Assembly (NCBI GenBank): GCA_963728045.1
Contig: CAVSIE010000002.1
Coordinates: forward strand, 1,054,001 to 1,118,000
Origin: VRUE01 sp963728045
GTDB taxonomy: Bacteria > Actinomycetota > Thermoleophilia > Solirubrobacterales > 70-9
Direction: 5' to 3'
DNA length: 64,000 nucleotides
The translations under genes and the position numbers were made by a program. The notes under the pieces were generated by a model. That model did no database searches and was not told the DNA's origin. It saw only the letters and a program-made list of their open reading frames with translations. Shown here one piece after another: positions 17,418 to 26,526 of the stretch (position 1 is the first letter of the stretch; every line of letters begins with the position of its first letter).

Positions 17418-19271
17418 TCAGCCGAGTCGCTCCGCGATGTCCTTCGGGATTAGCTTCTCCCAGTGACCGAGCCCGAGCGATTCTGGCGGCGCTCCCTCGA
17501 TCTGCGTCGCGGAGCCAATTCGCTGGGCTCCGGACTTCGGTTTTCCGGTGTGCCGTGGCACTGCGGTCGCCTCCTCGAGATGCTCCAAAGCTGGCCGGTG
17601 GAGATCCCGATCCGACGCCGCTTCCACGGGGTGGCGGACAATCTCGGAACCGAGCCGGCTGAGGGCGGCGATCATGGGCGATCGCTCTTGGGGGCGATCG
17701 CGAAGCCGACTCAACCCCTCCTCGGCGCAGCTGGTCGAGGCCAAGACCATTACCCCGGCGGGTATCGATGCCTCGACCCCGTCCACAGACTCGGCCTCCT
17801 CGGCGACTAGGAACGGGATGGCTAGCATTGATCCCCAGCGCGAGGAGTTGAGCCCCTGGTCCCGCGCCTCTACCACGGTGCCATTACACAGGGACTCCAC
17901 CACGAGGTATTCGGTCGGTAGGACGGTGTGTGCCACCTGTAGCGTCGCGGGCTTGTAGAGACGACGGTCTGACTGAGCGACCAATGAGAGCAGTCGGTCC
18001 TGCGGCGCATGCACCCAGAGATGCAAAGCCAGCTGCTCGTCTTCTGTCTGAAACGCTGGAATCTCCTCAAATCGCTGCTTCAGCTTTCTGACCGCCCTGT
18101 CAAGCACCGGGCGAAGCCGCTTCTGTAGCTTGGCGAACTCCTTGTCGCGGTTCTTGGCTGGAAGCAGCCCGACCGTCAGCGCCCGCTGCTCGAAGCGATG
18201 CGAGCGCATGCGCCAGGCGTGCCTCGATTCGTCGTACCCGCCATCCTCACCGGTTCCCTTGGCAGCCCGGTGCAGGCTGAGCTCACGCATGAACTGCGAC
18301 GCCTCGCTGTAGGTGTCGACAAAGGCGACGTCGACCTGCGCCTTGCGGAGCCGTGCAGCTGCGGTCTGCTGGAGCGCTTCGACCACTGCCTCCCCCGCGT
18401 CAGGATCCACGTCCGTGGCGACCTGCTGCGAGACCGCGACCGTCGCGTGGCGCGCGGAACGATCTCGTGATTCGGCCCGATACAGGTATCCGAGCACGTT
18501 CATGTCCGTCAATCCCGCTCCCAAGAAAAGGAAGGGCCCCTTGTCGAGAGCCTTCTCAGCCAGGTCGCGGACAGCGTGACCCTTCGCCCCGGGGACCAGG
18601 AACTCGTCCTCGGCAAAGACGATCTCCTGCGAGTCTCGGTCGAGCAGGCCTGCATGGGCAACCTGGCCTTCCGGGTGAACGACGAGGCCGTGAAGGTGGA
18701 CGACATTGAACCGATCGGGATCGAGCGGCTCCGACCCGATTTCGTCCGGCAGGACGGTCCTCACCCGGTCAGGGTCTCTCTCTTCGCGTTCGAGTGCTCT
18801 GCGCAGCGCCATCTCCAGGAGGGGATCGAAGTTGGTCGTAAGGATCGGCGGGCGATTGGAGGCGTCCGTTCCAAGGACGAAGCGGGCGATCGCGAGGGCG
18901 GTGGGCCCGGGGGCAGGGACGTCGATGCCCTCGTACAGCGCCTCCTTGACCTTGGACACGTAGGAGGCCTCGAAGTGAGCCTTGATCACGGCTGCTGCCG
19001 CCAGTGGTCCGAGGCTAGCCAGCGTGCGCTCGGCGAACTCAGCAGCCAGCTGGTCGAGCTTGTCGGAGCCCGCGGCCGCAGCTACCCGGAAGGACTCGGT
19101 CTCGGGCGCGATCTTCTTCAACAGCCGCTTGATCAGCGCGTTCCACGAAGGCAGTCCGGCCTCGATAGAAACACCCGCACCGACGAAGATTCCCAATTCC
19201 GTCGTGCTCGCGAGGCGCTCGATCAGCTTCGTGGCGTCGTCCCGAGCAAGCGATCCGTCCCCCGCTGTCAT
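17418..19271 (-). CDS. SIR2-like protein with C-terminal GAF-like domain
   Basis: 617 residues. Residues about 15-340 are a SIR2-type NAD-binding domain: GIFVGAGVSIEAGLPSW (residues 28-44), LTTNFD (144-149) and VVHLHG (190-195), followed by FLFLGAGLTDMN. SIR2 domains in phage-defence proteins (Thoeris, AVAST, Dsr types) cleave NAD+ to stop growth. Residues about 410-545 look like a GAF sensor fold (the SRWGSMLAIPFLV and VMVLAST strands), a plausible trigger module. It ends 22 nt from the tRNA and is divergent from the five-gene operon, with only 63 nt between the starts. The role in defence is inferred. Confidence 0.8.
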   Translation of the reverse strand: MTAGDGSLARDDATKLIERLASTTELGIFVGAGVSIEAGLPSWNALIKRLLKKIAPETESFRVAAAAGSDKLDQLAAEFAERTLASLGPLAAAAVIKAHFEASYVSKVKEALYEGIDVPAPGPTALAIARFVLGTDASNRPPILTTNFDPLLEMALRRALEREERDPDRVRTVLPDEIGSEPLDPDRFNVVHLHGLVVHPEGQVAHAGLLDRDSQEIVFAEDEFLVPGAKGHAVRDLAEKALDKGPFLFLGAGLTDMNVLGYLYRAESRDRSARHATVAVSQQVATDVDPDAGEAVVEALQQTAAARLRKAQVDVAFVDTYSEASQFMRELSLHRAAKGTGEDGGYDESRHAWRMRSHRFEQRALTVGLLPAKNRDKEFAKLQKRLRPVLDRAVRKLKQRFEEIPAFQTEDEQLALHLWVHAPQDRLLSLVAQSDRRLYKPATLQVAHTVLPTEYLVVESLCNGTVVEARDQGLNSSRWGSMLAIPFLVAEEAESVDGVEASIPAGVMVLASTSCAEEGLSRLRDRPQERSPMIAALSRLGSEIVRHPVEAASDRDLHRPALEHLEEATAVPRHTGKPKSGAQRIGSATQIEGAPPESLGLGHWEKLIPKDIAERLG

Positions 19272-19334
19272 TGCTCGACAATAGTTTCTCGGCCGCTTCC
19301 CCGTCTATCCCAGCGCGGCGGTAATCTGGGCGGG
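19272..19334. promoter_or_regulatory. Divergent promoter region, SIR2 gene and SIS-HAD operon
   Basis: Only 63 bp separate the two starts. On the plus strand TAATCT (19322-19327) sits 7 nt before the GTG. On the minus strand TATTGT sits 7 nt before the SIR2 ATG. Both fit the TANNNT-7-start layout of leaderless actinobacterial transcripts, so the two units could be co-regulated. Confidence 0.45.
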
Positions 19335-21257
19335 GTGTCACTGCGTCCTCTGGCTATCGATTCAACTGTCGGAGGAGGTCGTGAGTTGGGGCGGTCGGAT
19401 CGGTCGGAAGCAAACGGGCGCAATGGCCGCTACGCAGCTCAGCTTGCCCTCCTCGCCGAAACCTATGCGCGTATACGCGACGCTGATCTGAATCCGCTGG
19501 CCCTGGCGCTGGCCGCCACTCGTCAGCGCCAAACTACCTACGTAGGCTCGGGTGGTGCACTTGGAGTAGCGCGCTTCGCAGCCGAACTGCATGAGATGCG
19601 GACCCGGGCCTTCGCTCGTGCCGCCACGCCTCTTGAGCTGATCGGGACGCCGCCTCTCGCAGAGCACGCGGTAGTGCTCTTCTCGGCCGGCGCGCGCCAC
19701 CCGGACGCGGCCGCAGCGGCGACGGCGGCCCTACGCAGCGGCGCTCATCCAGTGCTTCTCGTCACCCATCGCGAAGCGGACGAACTACCCGCCGTCTTTG
19801 CGGAGGACGTTCAGATCGTCACCCTTCCGGGGATCGCCGGTCGAGAGGGCTTTCTCGCTACGAACAGCGTTCTCGCGATGGCGGCCGCCGTCACTGTCGC
19901 CTTCAACTACAAGCTCTCTGCGCGGCTTCCTAACCTAAAGCCTGCTCTGGTCGAGCCGCTTCGCGATCAGACGATCATCCTCAGTGGACCGGGCCTTGCC
20001 GCAGTCGCGACCGACCTCGAGACGCGACTTTCCGAGACCGGACTTAGCACGGCGCAGGTCACGGACTACCGCAACTTCGCCCACGGCCGTCACACCGGTC
20101 TCGCGCGCCGCATCGAGCAGACGACTGTCGTGGCCCTTATAGATTCCCGGGTTGAAGAACTCGCTGAGCGCACCCTCTCCGTCCTGCCGGAGGAGACTCA
20201 TCTGGTCCTCCTGCGATCGAGGCTAGAGTGGCCGATGTCGGTTCTCGATCTTCTGGTGGCTTCGATGAACTCGATCGCGCCTAGCGCCGAGGCGGGCGAC
20301 TTCGACCCGGGCCGTCCGCGGGTGCCACGCTTTGGTCGTCGGCTCTACCACCTCTCCAGCAGGCGCTTGATCGCTCCCGCCTCTGACCCTGTTGACCGCA
20401 AGCTAGGCGCGCTGAGAGTTGGAGGCCCCCACCAGTTGCGCAAGCGCTACGAGAAAGCGGCCGCGGACTGGCTAGCGACCTTTCGCCGACAGCGGTTTCT
20501 CGGCTTCGTCTTCGACTACGACGGAACCGTCTGTGCGACCGATGCCCGCTACGACCTACCCAGCCTGGAGATCCGTGAAGAGCTGCTCCGTCTGCTGAAC
20601 GGCGGCGCGGTGCTTGGCTTCGCCAGCGGACGGGGTGGATCTATACATCGAGACCTACGCGAGTGGATCCCAAAAGAGGCCTGGTCGCAGGTCGAGCTCG
20701 GTCTCTACAACGGAGGGCTCTCGCTCAGGCTCGATGAGCAGCTCGAGGGGAAGACTGGCCGGACCGAGCTGATCGACATCGCGGACCGCCGGATGCGATC
20801 CGGCCCTCTTGCCTCACTCACCGACATGATCAAGCGTGAGTACCAGCTCAGCATCAGCCCGCGCCCGAGTTCGGGTCTCACGCTCGAGACGCTGGCTGTG
20901 ATGGCTCAGGAGACCATCTCGATACCGCCGGCGCTGCCCCTCAAGGTCACCGCCTCCGGTCACTCGGTAGACGTCATCCCGGCCGATTCCGGAAAGACGC
21001 GCACCCTCGAGAGGGTCGCTGGCGGCATGCTGACAGAGGTGGTCGCCTTCGGCGATCAGGGCCAGGTTGGCGGTAACGATTTCGAGCTCCTGGCTGCGAC
21101 GCCCTGGAGTCTCAGCGTCGACCGGGTCTCGGGCGACCCGACCCGGTGCTGGAACCTCGACGCCCGCGGCGAGCGCGGGCCGGAGCTGCTGCGCCGCTAC
21201 CTGCGCCACTTCCGGCACCTGCGCGACGGCTTCGCCTTTCGCTCGGCAAGCCGATGA
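19335..21257 (+). CDS. SIS-domain / HAD-hydrolase fusion
   Basis: 640 residues from a GTG start; the frame is open further upstream but that part is antisense to the SIR2 gene. Residues about 50-340 resemble a double sugar-isomerase (SIS) domain: TYVGSGGALGVARFAAELHE, VVLFSAGARHPDAAAAATAA, TIILSGPGLAAVATDL. Residues about 385-620 are a HAD phosphatase: FDYDGT near residue 394, GFASGRGG, and VVAFGDQGQVGGNDFELL near residue 572, the Cof/trehalose-phosphatase pattern. This suggests handling of a phosphosugar or sugar-nucleotide ligand. First gene of a tight operon: its stop overlaps the next start (ATGA). Confidence 0.75.
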   Translation: MSLRPLAIDSTVGGGRELGRSDRSEANGRNGRYAAQLALLAETYARIRDADLNPLALALAATRQRQTTYVGSGGALGVARFAAELHEMRTRAFARAATPLELIGTPPLAEHAVVLFSAGARHPDAAAAATAALRSGAHPVLLVTHREADELPAVFAEDVQIVTLPGIAGREGFLATNSVLAMAAAVTVAFNYKLSARLPNLKPALVEPLRDQTIILSGPGLAAVATDLETRLSETGLSTAQVTDYRNFAHGRHTGLARRIEQTTVVALIDSRVEELAERTLSVLPEETHLVLLRSRLEWPMSVLDLLVASMNSIAPSAEAGDFDPGRPRVPRFGRRLYHLSSRRLIAPASDPVDRKLGALRVGGPHQLRKRYEKAAADWLATFRRQRFLGFVFDYDGTVCATDARYDLPSLEIREELLRLLNGGAVLGFASGRGGSIHRDLREWIPKEAWSQVELGLYNGGLSLRLDEQLEGKTGRTELIDIADRRMRSGPLASLTDMIKREYQLSISPRPSSGLTLETLAVMAQETISIPPALPLKVTASGHSVDVIPADSGKTRTLERVAGGMLTEVVAFGDQGQVGGNDFELLAATPWSLSVDRVSGDPTRCWNLDARGERGPELLRRYLRHFRHLRDGFAFRSASR

Positions 21258-22345
21258 AGGACGCTCTCGCCGAACACGTTCTGGCGAACGTGATGGGTTG
21301 GGGCGCCGCCGAGGTCGCCGACTTCGGAGCGCGGCTCCAGCTCCTCGCGGCGCACAAGTACGACAGCTACGAGGGCTACCGGCCCGGCGTCAAGTTCCTC
21401 GAGAATCTATCCGGCTGGCTGCACCAGTTCGACTCGGAGGAGGATCGCCGCGCGGCGATCGAATTCGTCCTCAACGACCTCATCTTCATCTCGCGTGCCG
21501 AGCTGGATCACCTGATCGAGACCGTCTATCCGGACTTCATCCGGCCGATGTTGATCAAGCGCGCTGCAGAGCAGCTCAAAGTCTCGCGCTTCGCCGTCAA
21601 CGAGATCGTGAACTCGCCGGCGTTCCTGCAGATGCAGCGGCGGACGCTCGTGCTGGGCCTATCGGACGGGGCCCGGATCGACCGCCTGCGGCGTTCCAGC
21701 CCGTCGCTTTCCCACGAGCAGATCTTCCTCGCCACTGACATCGGCGACAAAACGGTCAACGACGCGCTGGAGAAATTGCACGAAGTGAATGGCAACAAGA
21801 CGGCGCTCTTCGAGCACGTCCTCCTCGTCGACGACTTCTACGGCAGCGGCAGGACGCTGCTGCGCGAGAATGACGAAGCGAAAGGTGATGGAGACGCATT
21901 CAAGGGCAGGCTATGGCGTACCCACCAACGCCTCATGGAGCTCGCGAACGGCGACGCACCGGCTCTTGAGCAGGATTTCCAAGTCTCGATCCTGGTCTAC
22001 ATCGCCAGCGATCAGGCCGAGGCTCACGTGAAGGAGATGATGGAAAAGGCCGGGTTGGGGTGGGAGCTTGAAATCGTCCAGCGCCTGCCGGCGAGCCTCA
22101 GGGTAAATAGCGAGCGCATCGCGAGGATCTGTCAGGAGCACTATGACCCTATCCTTAGCGACGAGTCCAAGCCGGTGCCAGTACCCCTTGGCTATTCGGA
22201 TTGCGCCCTTCCCCTCGTCCTCCCGCACAACACCCCTAATAACTCGATCTGCATCCTCTGGGCTGACACCACGGACCAGGACGGGAGCAGGCAGCAACGC
22301 GCGCTCTTCCCCCGTTACGAGCGCCACAGGGAAGATCGGAAGTGA
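21254..22345 (+). CDS. PRTase-CE-like phosphoribosyltransferase protein
   Basis: 363 residues, ATG overlapping the previous TGA. The N-terminal 130 residues are helical. The core has LVLGLSDGARIDRLRR and then VLLVDDFYGSGRTLLREN (residues 189-206), which sits where a PRPP-binding loop lies in type I phosphoribosyltransferases but with an aromatic-rich, non-canonical motif. It corresponds to the family called PRTase-CE in computational surveys of conflict systems (recalled, not searched). It could make or bind a nucleotide-like signal. The neighbour is an ORC/CDC6-like ATPase, the expected partner for this family. Confidence 0.7.
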   Translation: MKDALAEHVLANVMGWGAAEVADFGARLQLLAAHKYDSYEGYRPGVKFLENLSGWLHQFDSEEDRRAAIEFVLNDLIFISRAELDHLIETVYPDFIRPMLIKRAAEQLKVSRFAVNEIVNSPAFLQMQRRTLVLGLSDGARIDRLRRSSPSLSHEQIFLATDIGDKTVNDALEKLHEVNGNKTALFEHVLLVDDFYGSGRTLLRENDEAKGDGDAFKGRLWRTHQRLMELANGDAPALEQDFQVSILVYIASDQAEAHVKEMMEKAGLGWELEIVQRLPASLRVNSERIARICQEHYDPILSDESKPVPVPLGYSDCALPLVLPHNTPNNSICILWADTTDQDGSRQQRALFPRYERHREDRK

Positions 22346-24270
22346 GGCACTACCGCAATCCCTTTCGCGCCCGGGCTGCCGAGCAGTTGAACGAGCCCAT
22401 TGTCTTCCTTCGTAACTTCGGCGCCGGGGCGCTGGAGGTACTGCCCGATTCGGACTCGATTTGGGACAGGCTCTTGGTGTTGCGCAGCGCGCCGGGCGGT
22501 GGCAAGACATCTCTGATGCGGCTCTTCACCATCGAGAACCTGCGACTGGTCGATCGGCGTCGTGAGGAGTTCCCCGACCTGGTCACTGAGCTAGCCCGTC
22601 TCGGGGCTATTACCGACGGTGGGGTCACCCACCTCGGCGTCTCGGTAAATCTCGATCGTGATTACCGCTCGCTGCTCGATCTGGACCTCCCCGAGGAGCA
22701 ATTGCTCCGGCTTTTCTTCCGTTTGCTCGACGCTCGTATTGTCGGGGCGATGGTGCGGGCCGCATTGGCGGCGGCTGGCAACGAAGATCCTCGTGAGCTT
22801 GAGCTGGTGCCGCTTGGCTCACAGGCGGAGACCGCCACCGAGGCGGAGTTGGTTGGAGGCCTCAACGGTGAGCAACTCTATGCCTGGGCGATGCGCATCG
22901 AACGTGAGATCCTTCGCCCGCTGGACGCCGTCCTGCCCGGCGAAGTCGACGTTTCCGAGCTACTGGTTACGCCGAGGCTGCATTCTCTCTCGCTGCTTTC
23001 CAAGACCCGTCTGCAGGTGGCAGGAAGTGAGCTGCCGCAACGACCACTGGTGATGTTCGACGATGGCCATGAGCTGGGCCGCGCTCAGCGCGATGCCCTG
23101 ATCGAACAGCTCCGGGGAAGGACTCTTCAAGTTGCGCGCTGGTACTCGGAGCGCTTCGAAGCCCTGACCAACGACGAGGTCTTGGTTGGCAGCTCGGAGG
23201 GCCGCGATTTCGAGCTCATCGAACTGGAGAACCAGGCTCGTCGCGCGCGAGGGCGACACGAGCGTGTCCTGCAGGACATTTCCAACCGTCGTTCCCGCTC
23301 CTACCTGGACGACTATGCGAACGTACAGCAGAGCTTCACCGATCTGATCGATGCTCCAGACGACAAACTGCTTGGGGGGCATGGAGAGGCGATCCTTGCC
23401 TCGATGCGGGAGCGCGTCGCGGAGATCGCAGGCGGGCACGCACGCTACGACGAGTGGATCCGCGAGGTGGGGGGGCGGCCTGTATACGACTCGCTTGTGC
23501 GGCTACGGTCGCTTGAGATCGTGATCCACGCCGACCGGGAGCGGGCCGAAGTCGAGCTGTTCGAGGAACCGCTTCCGATTGAGGAATTCGAACAGCGCGA
23601 GGCCCGCGTGCGTGCCGCAGCGCGTCACTTCCTCGCGCGGGACTTCGACCTTCCTTACTACGTCGGTCCACGGACGATGGCCCAGCTTGGTTCCGAGAAT
23701 GTCGACCAGTATCTGCGCCTCGGAGGGGATCTCTTTGAGGAGATGTTGGCGTTGATCACGCTGAAACGCCTGCCCAGCCTCGAGGCCAGGGAGCAGGACA
23801 GCATCGCCCACAGAGCTAGCGAGCGTTACTGGCGCGAGCTGCCATCTCGGGTGCGGGACGGCGGGCTGGTTCGCAGGCTTGCCGAGGCTATCGTCCAACT
23901 CTCACAGGCAGATACCTTCCGCCCAACCGCGCCCTATTCGCCCGGCGTCACCGGTACCGCAATGCAGATGACCGACCGCGAGCGCCTTCTCGACCCCGAG
24001 ACCAGGGCCGGGATCCGGGGGAGCGAGGAGCTCTTTGCCGCAATCGCCGCCGGAGTTGCGAGCAACGTCTTCTCGGTCCAGCTCGACTACTCGGTCAAGA
24101 ACCAGCGAGTGATGGTGATTTACCTCAACCGCCTGATGTGCCCGCGCTTCCGGTTGCCGCTCGGACGCGGCGGCTTCCGCGAGCGGCGACTCGAGGACAT
24201 GGCGGCTTGGATGACCGGCGCCGAGCCCGCCGGCATTGAGGTCCACGACACCGCGCAGTTGCAGCTCTGA
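22342..24270 (+). CDS. ORC/CDC6-like STAND-type ATPase of a conflict system
   Basis: 642 residues, GTG start overlapping the previous stop (GTGA). It has an N-terminal RNPFRARAAEQ motif, then Walker A LRSAPGGGKTSLMRLF (residues 47-62), a Walker-B-like PLVMFDDGHEL near 235-245, and a long helical C-terminal region. The layout matches the ORC-CDC6 family named beside PRTase-CE proteins in conflict-system surveys (from memory). I infer that it senses an invader or signal and gates the associated enzymes. The stop overlaps the next ATG by one base (TGATG). No transmembrane segment is seen. Confidence 0.7.
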   Translation: MRHYRNPFRARAAEQLNEPIVFLRNFGAGALEVLPDSDSIWDRLLVLRSAPGGGKTSLMRLFTIENLRLVDRRREEFPDLVTELARLGAITDGGVTHLGVSVNLDRDYRSLLDLDLPEEQLLRLFFRLLDARIVGAMVRAALAAAGNEDPRELELVPLGSQAETATEAELVGGLNGEQLYAWAMRIEREILRPLDAVLPGEVDVSELLVTPRLHSLSLLSKTRLQVAGSELPQRPLVMFDDGHELGRAQRDALIEQLRGRTLQVARWYSERFEALTNDEVLVGSSEGRDFELIELENQARRARGRHERVLQDISNRRSRSYLDDYANVQQSFTDLIDAPDDKLLGGHGEAILASMRERVAEIAGGHARYDEWIREVGGRPVYDSLVRLRSLEIVIHADRERAEVELFEEPLPIEEFEQREARVRAAARHFLARDFDLPYYVGPRTMAQLGSENVDQYLRLGGDLFEEMLALITLKRLPSLEAREQDSIAHRASERYWRELPSRVRDGGLVRRLAEAIVQLSQADTFRPTAPYSPGVTGTAMQMTDRERLLDPETRAGIRGSEELFAAIAAGVASNVFSVQLDYSVKNQRVMVIYLNRLMCPRFRLPLGRGGFRERRLEDMAAWMTGAEPAGIEVHDTAQLQL

Positions 24271-25358
24271 TGTCGCGTTGGAGCGACTACGTCCATGTCC
24301 GTGGCAAGGACGAGGTGGCAGAGATGTGGGCAGCCGGGTCGGAGGCTGGTCGCTCCGTCTATATCGTCGGCGAGGGGTTCGACCCGAGGATGCTGGTCGG
24401 GCTGGAGCACGCAGCCGAATCTGGCGTTTTCGGCGAGGTCGGAATCATCTCATTGGGCCTGGCCCCGCCAGGGGGGACGTCGGAGCGCGCGCAGGCGGCG
24501 GGGCGCAATGTCGAGCGGCTCAGCGCGCTGGCCGCCAAGCGAGGCCTGACGCACGAGCGGATTCCCTGTCCTCCCGTCCACGAGCGCCGCGCCCTCTCCC
24601 GCCCCCTGCTCAGCGCGATCGTCGCTAAAGACCTCTTCCGGGACGCGTCGCAGATCGTTGTCGACATCTCGGCTCTCCCTGTTGGCATCTACTTCGGCTT
24701 GATCAAGGGCCTCCTGAGCATGTTTGACAGCAGCGAGATCGACGCCCAGCTACAGGTCTGTGTGGCTGAGAACGTCGAGATCGATCGCAGCATCGCCGGC
24801 ACCGGCGGGGTCGAGACGCCGGCACCCATGCTCGGCTTCACCTTCGGCGTGGAATTGGACCCCGACGCACAGCGTCCGACGCTGGTCTGGGCACCGGTAC
24901 TCGGTGAGGGGGCGACGGCGCAGATCGAGGAACTGGCCGAGCGGCTGCGCGCCGACGAGATCTGTCCCGTACTGCCCTTCCCCGCTCGCAACCCGCGCCG
25001 GGCAGACGATCTCCTCCTGGAAATGCGCAACCTCCTGGTCGATCGCCTGGAAGTTGAGCCCAGCAACTACATCTACGCTGACGAGCGCAACCCATTCGAC
25101 CTCTACCGGGCGCTGAGCCGGTTGCAGGCGCGATACCGAGACGCACTCAGCCCGGTTGGCGACTCGGCCGTGGTCCTCTCCCTGCACTCATCCAAGTCGC
25201 TCTCGCTCGGGGCGCTGCTGGCGGCCTACGAGCACCAGCTGCCGGCTCTCAACACGGAGCCGGGTCACTACGGGTTCACGACGAGTGGCGACGCGGAGGA
25301 GATGGCGGCGAGCAGCGAGCTTTCCGGGGTTTGGCTGGTCGGGATGCCGACACGATGA
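24270..25358 (+). CDS. Unrecognised conflict-operon protein
   Basis: 362 residues of alternating beta/alpha pattern. Recognisable stretches are SVYIVGEGFDPRMLVGLEHA near residue 30, EVGIISLGLAPP near 58, and QIVVDISALPVGIYFGLIKG near 129, followed by a second half with VVLSLHSSKSLSLGALLAAY near 295. These look like Rossmann-type strands with Asp/Gly-rich loops, but I do not recognise the family. Overlaps on both sides (TGATG upstream, ATGA downstream) show it is an obligate part of the operon. No signal peptide or membrane helix is seen. Confidence 0.7.
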   Translation: MSRWSDYVHVRGKDEVAEMWAAGSEAGRSVYIVGEGFDPRMLVGLEHAAESGVFGEVGIISLGLAPPGGTSERAQAAGRNVERLSALAAKRGLTHERIPCPPVHERRALSRPLLSAIVAKDLFRDASQIVVDISALPVGIYFGLIKGLLSMFDSSEIDAQLQVCVAENVEIDRSIAGTGGVETPAPMLGFTFGVELDPDAQRPTLVWAPVLGEGATAQIEELAERLRADEICPVLPFPARNPRRADDLLLEMRNLLVDRLEVEPSNYIYADERNPFDLYRALSRLQARYRDALSPVGDSAVVLSLHSSKSLSLGALLAAYEHQLPALNTEPGHYGFTTSGDAEEMAASSELSGVWLVGMPTR

Positions 25359-26350
25359 AGGCCCCGCGTTCGGTCGTCGCTACAGGTTACGTGGCGCTCG
25401 ATGTGGTCTGCCACGATGCATCAGTGCGTCAAGTGGCGGGAGGGACGGCGGCTAATGTAGCCGCGAACCTCGCCTTTCTCGGCTGGGAGAGCTCGCTCGT
25501 CGCGCGGATCGGCGCTGACACGCCAGGGCGGCGCGTTGCCCACGACCTGGAGATGGCCGGCGTCAAGTGTATGGGCCAGTTTCATGATGCGGCTGTGGAG
25601 ACGCCGGTCGTAGTGCACCGGGTGACACCACCCGATCACGAGTTTGCCTTCAAATGCCCGTCCTGCGAGCGCCGCTCGCCACGGTTCAAGGCAGTCGATG
25701 GCGAGGAGCTCGACGCAAACGGTGTCATCGTTGCGGCCAAGCCGCCTAACGTAGTCTTCGCCGACCGGATGAGCGGGTACGCGCTTGAGCTGTTCGAGCG
25801 ATACGGCGATGGCTCGCTGAGGGTGGTCGAGCCCTCGGCGAGGGGTACAGAAGCGCTGGCAGGGCGCATGGCTGAGCATGCTGACGTCCTCAAGTGGAGT
25901 CATGAGCTGAACGGTGAGCTGCACGGCGTCATGTTCGAGTCCCGCCCCGGCCAGCTCCAGATCGAGACGCTCGGCGCCGAGGGCCTCCGCTTCCGCGTCG
26001 GCAACGACGAGTGGGCACACATCGCCGCCCCGGCGGTGGATCCGGTCGATACCGCTGGAGCTGGCGACTGGCTCACTGCCGGCTTTCTCGACACGCTGCC
26101 GAGCTTGGACCTCCGCAAGCTCAGCGCCGCACAGGTTCACGCTGCTCTTGACGCAGCCCAGGGTCTCGCCGCCCTGAGCTGCCTGTACGTCGGCGCCCGG
26201 TCGCTGGCCAGCCTCTCCTCAGAGGTGGTCAAATCCGCTGCCGAGACGCTACGGCGGGGAGCGCTCGAGTCGGCCGTGCCCCTCACTCTCCCGGGTCGTC
26301 GTTCGAGGGCTGCCGGGGTGTGCGAAACCTGTCTAGGTTCGCTCGCTTAG
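25355..26350 (+). CDS. PfkB-family sugar/nucleoside kinase
   Basis: 331 residues, ATG overlapping the previous TGA. The ribokinase signature is present: VAGGTAANVAANLAFLGWES near residue 26 and the catalytic VDTAGAGDWLTAGFLD near 231, with the GAGD anion hole and base. A CPSCERR motif near residue 100 adds one Cys pair inside the lid region, and another pair (CETC) lies near the C terminus; together they could bind zinc. With the SIS-HAD and PRTase-like genes, this implies a sugar- or nucleoside-phosphate ligand. It is the last gene of the operon; a tRNA 5' half lies 63 bp downstream. Confidence 0.8.
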   Translation: MKAPRSVVATGYVALDVVCHDASVRQVAGGTAANVAANLAFLGWESSLVARIGADTPGRRVAHDLEMAGVKCMGQFHDAAVETPVVVHRVTPPDHEFAFKCPSCERRSPRFKAVDGEELDANGVIVAAKPPNVVFADRMSGYALELFERYGDGSLRVVEPSARGTEALAGRMAEHADVLKWSHELNGELHGVMFESRPGQLQIETLGAEGLRFRVGNDEWAHIAAPAVDPVDTAGAGDWLTAGFLDTLPSLDLRKLSAAQVHAALDAAQGLAALSCLYVGARSLASLSSEVVKSAAETLRRGALESAVPLTLPGRRSRAAGVCETCLGSLA

Positions 26351-26412
26351 CCTCACAATACGTAGGGCACCAACACACTTTGCTCGGTGGGCGTCACTAT
26401 GCGAGCCATTTC

Positions 26413-26451
26413 CTTAGGAGGAGTCGCTCTATCCAGCTGAGTTATCGGGGC
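26413..26451 (-). pseudogene. tRNA-Arg(CCU) 5' half, copy C
   Basis: The minus strand reads GCCCCGATAACTCAGCTGG through the D arm to CTCCTCCTAAG, then leaves the tRNA. One C is missing in the anticodon arm compared with the copies at 27.7 and 28.6 kb, and the D stem has one change (AACTC). Its upstream flank is not conserved with the other copies, so it looks the most diverged. Confidence 0.8.
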
Positions 26452-26526
26452 AGATGCCGAGAAAAGGCTCTGCTCAGGGTCGTGCCGACCAGCCTCTCGC
26501 GGCGATGAACAGCCCTGCATAGACCC

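Noticed and set aside
18576..19334. Upstream extension of the SIS-HAD reading frame by 253 codons
   Set aside because: It lies antisense to the conserved SIR2 N-terminal domain and shows no family resemblance; GTG 19335 with a TAATCT box is a better start.
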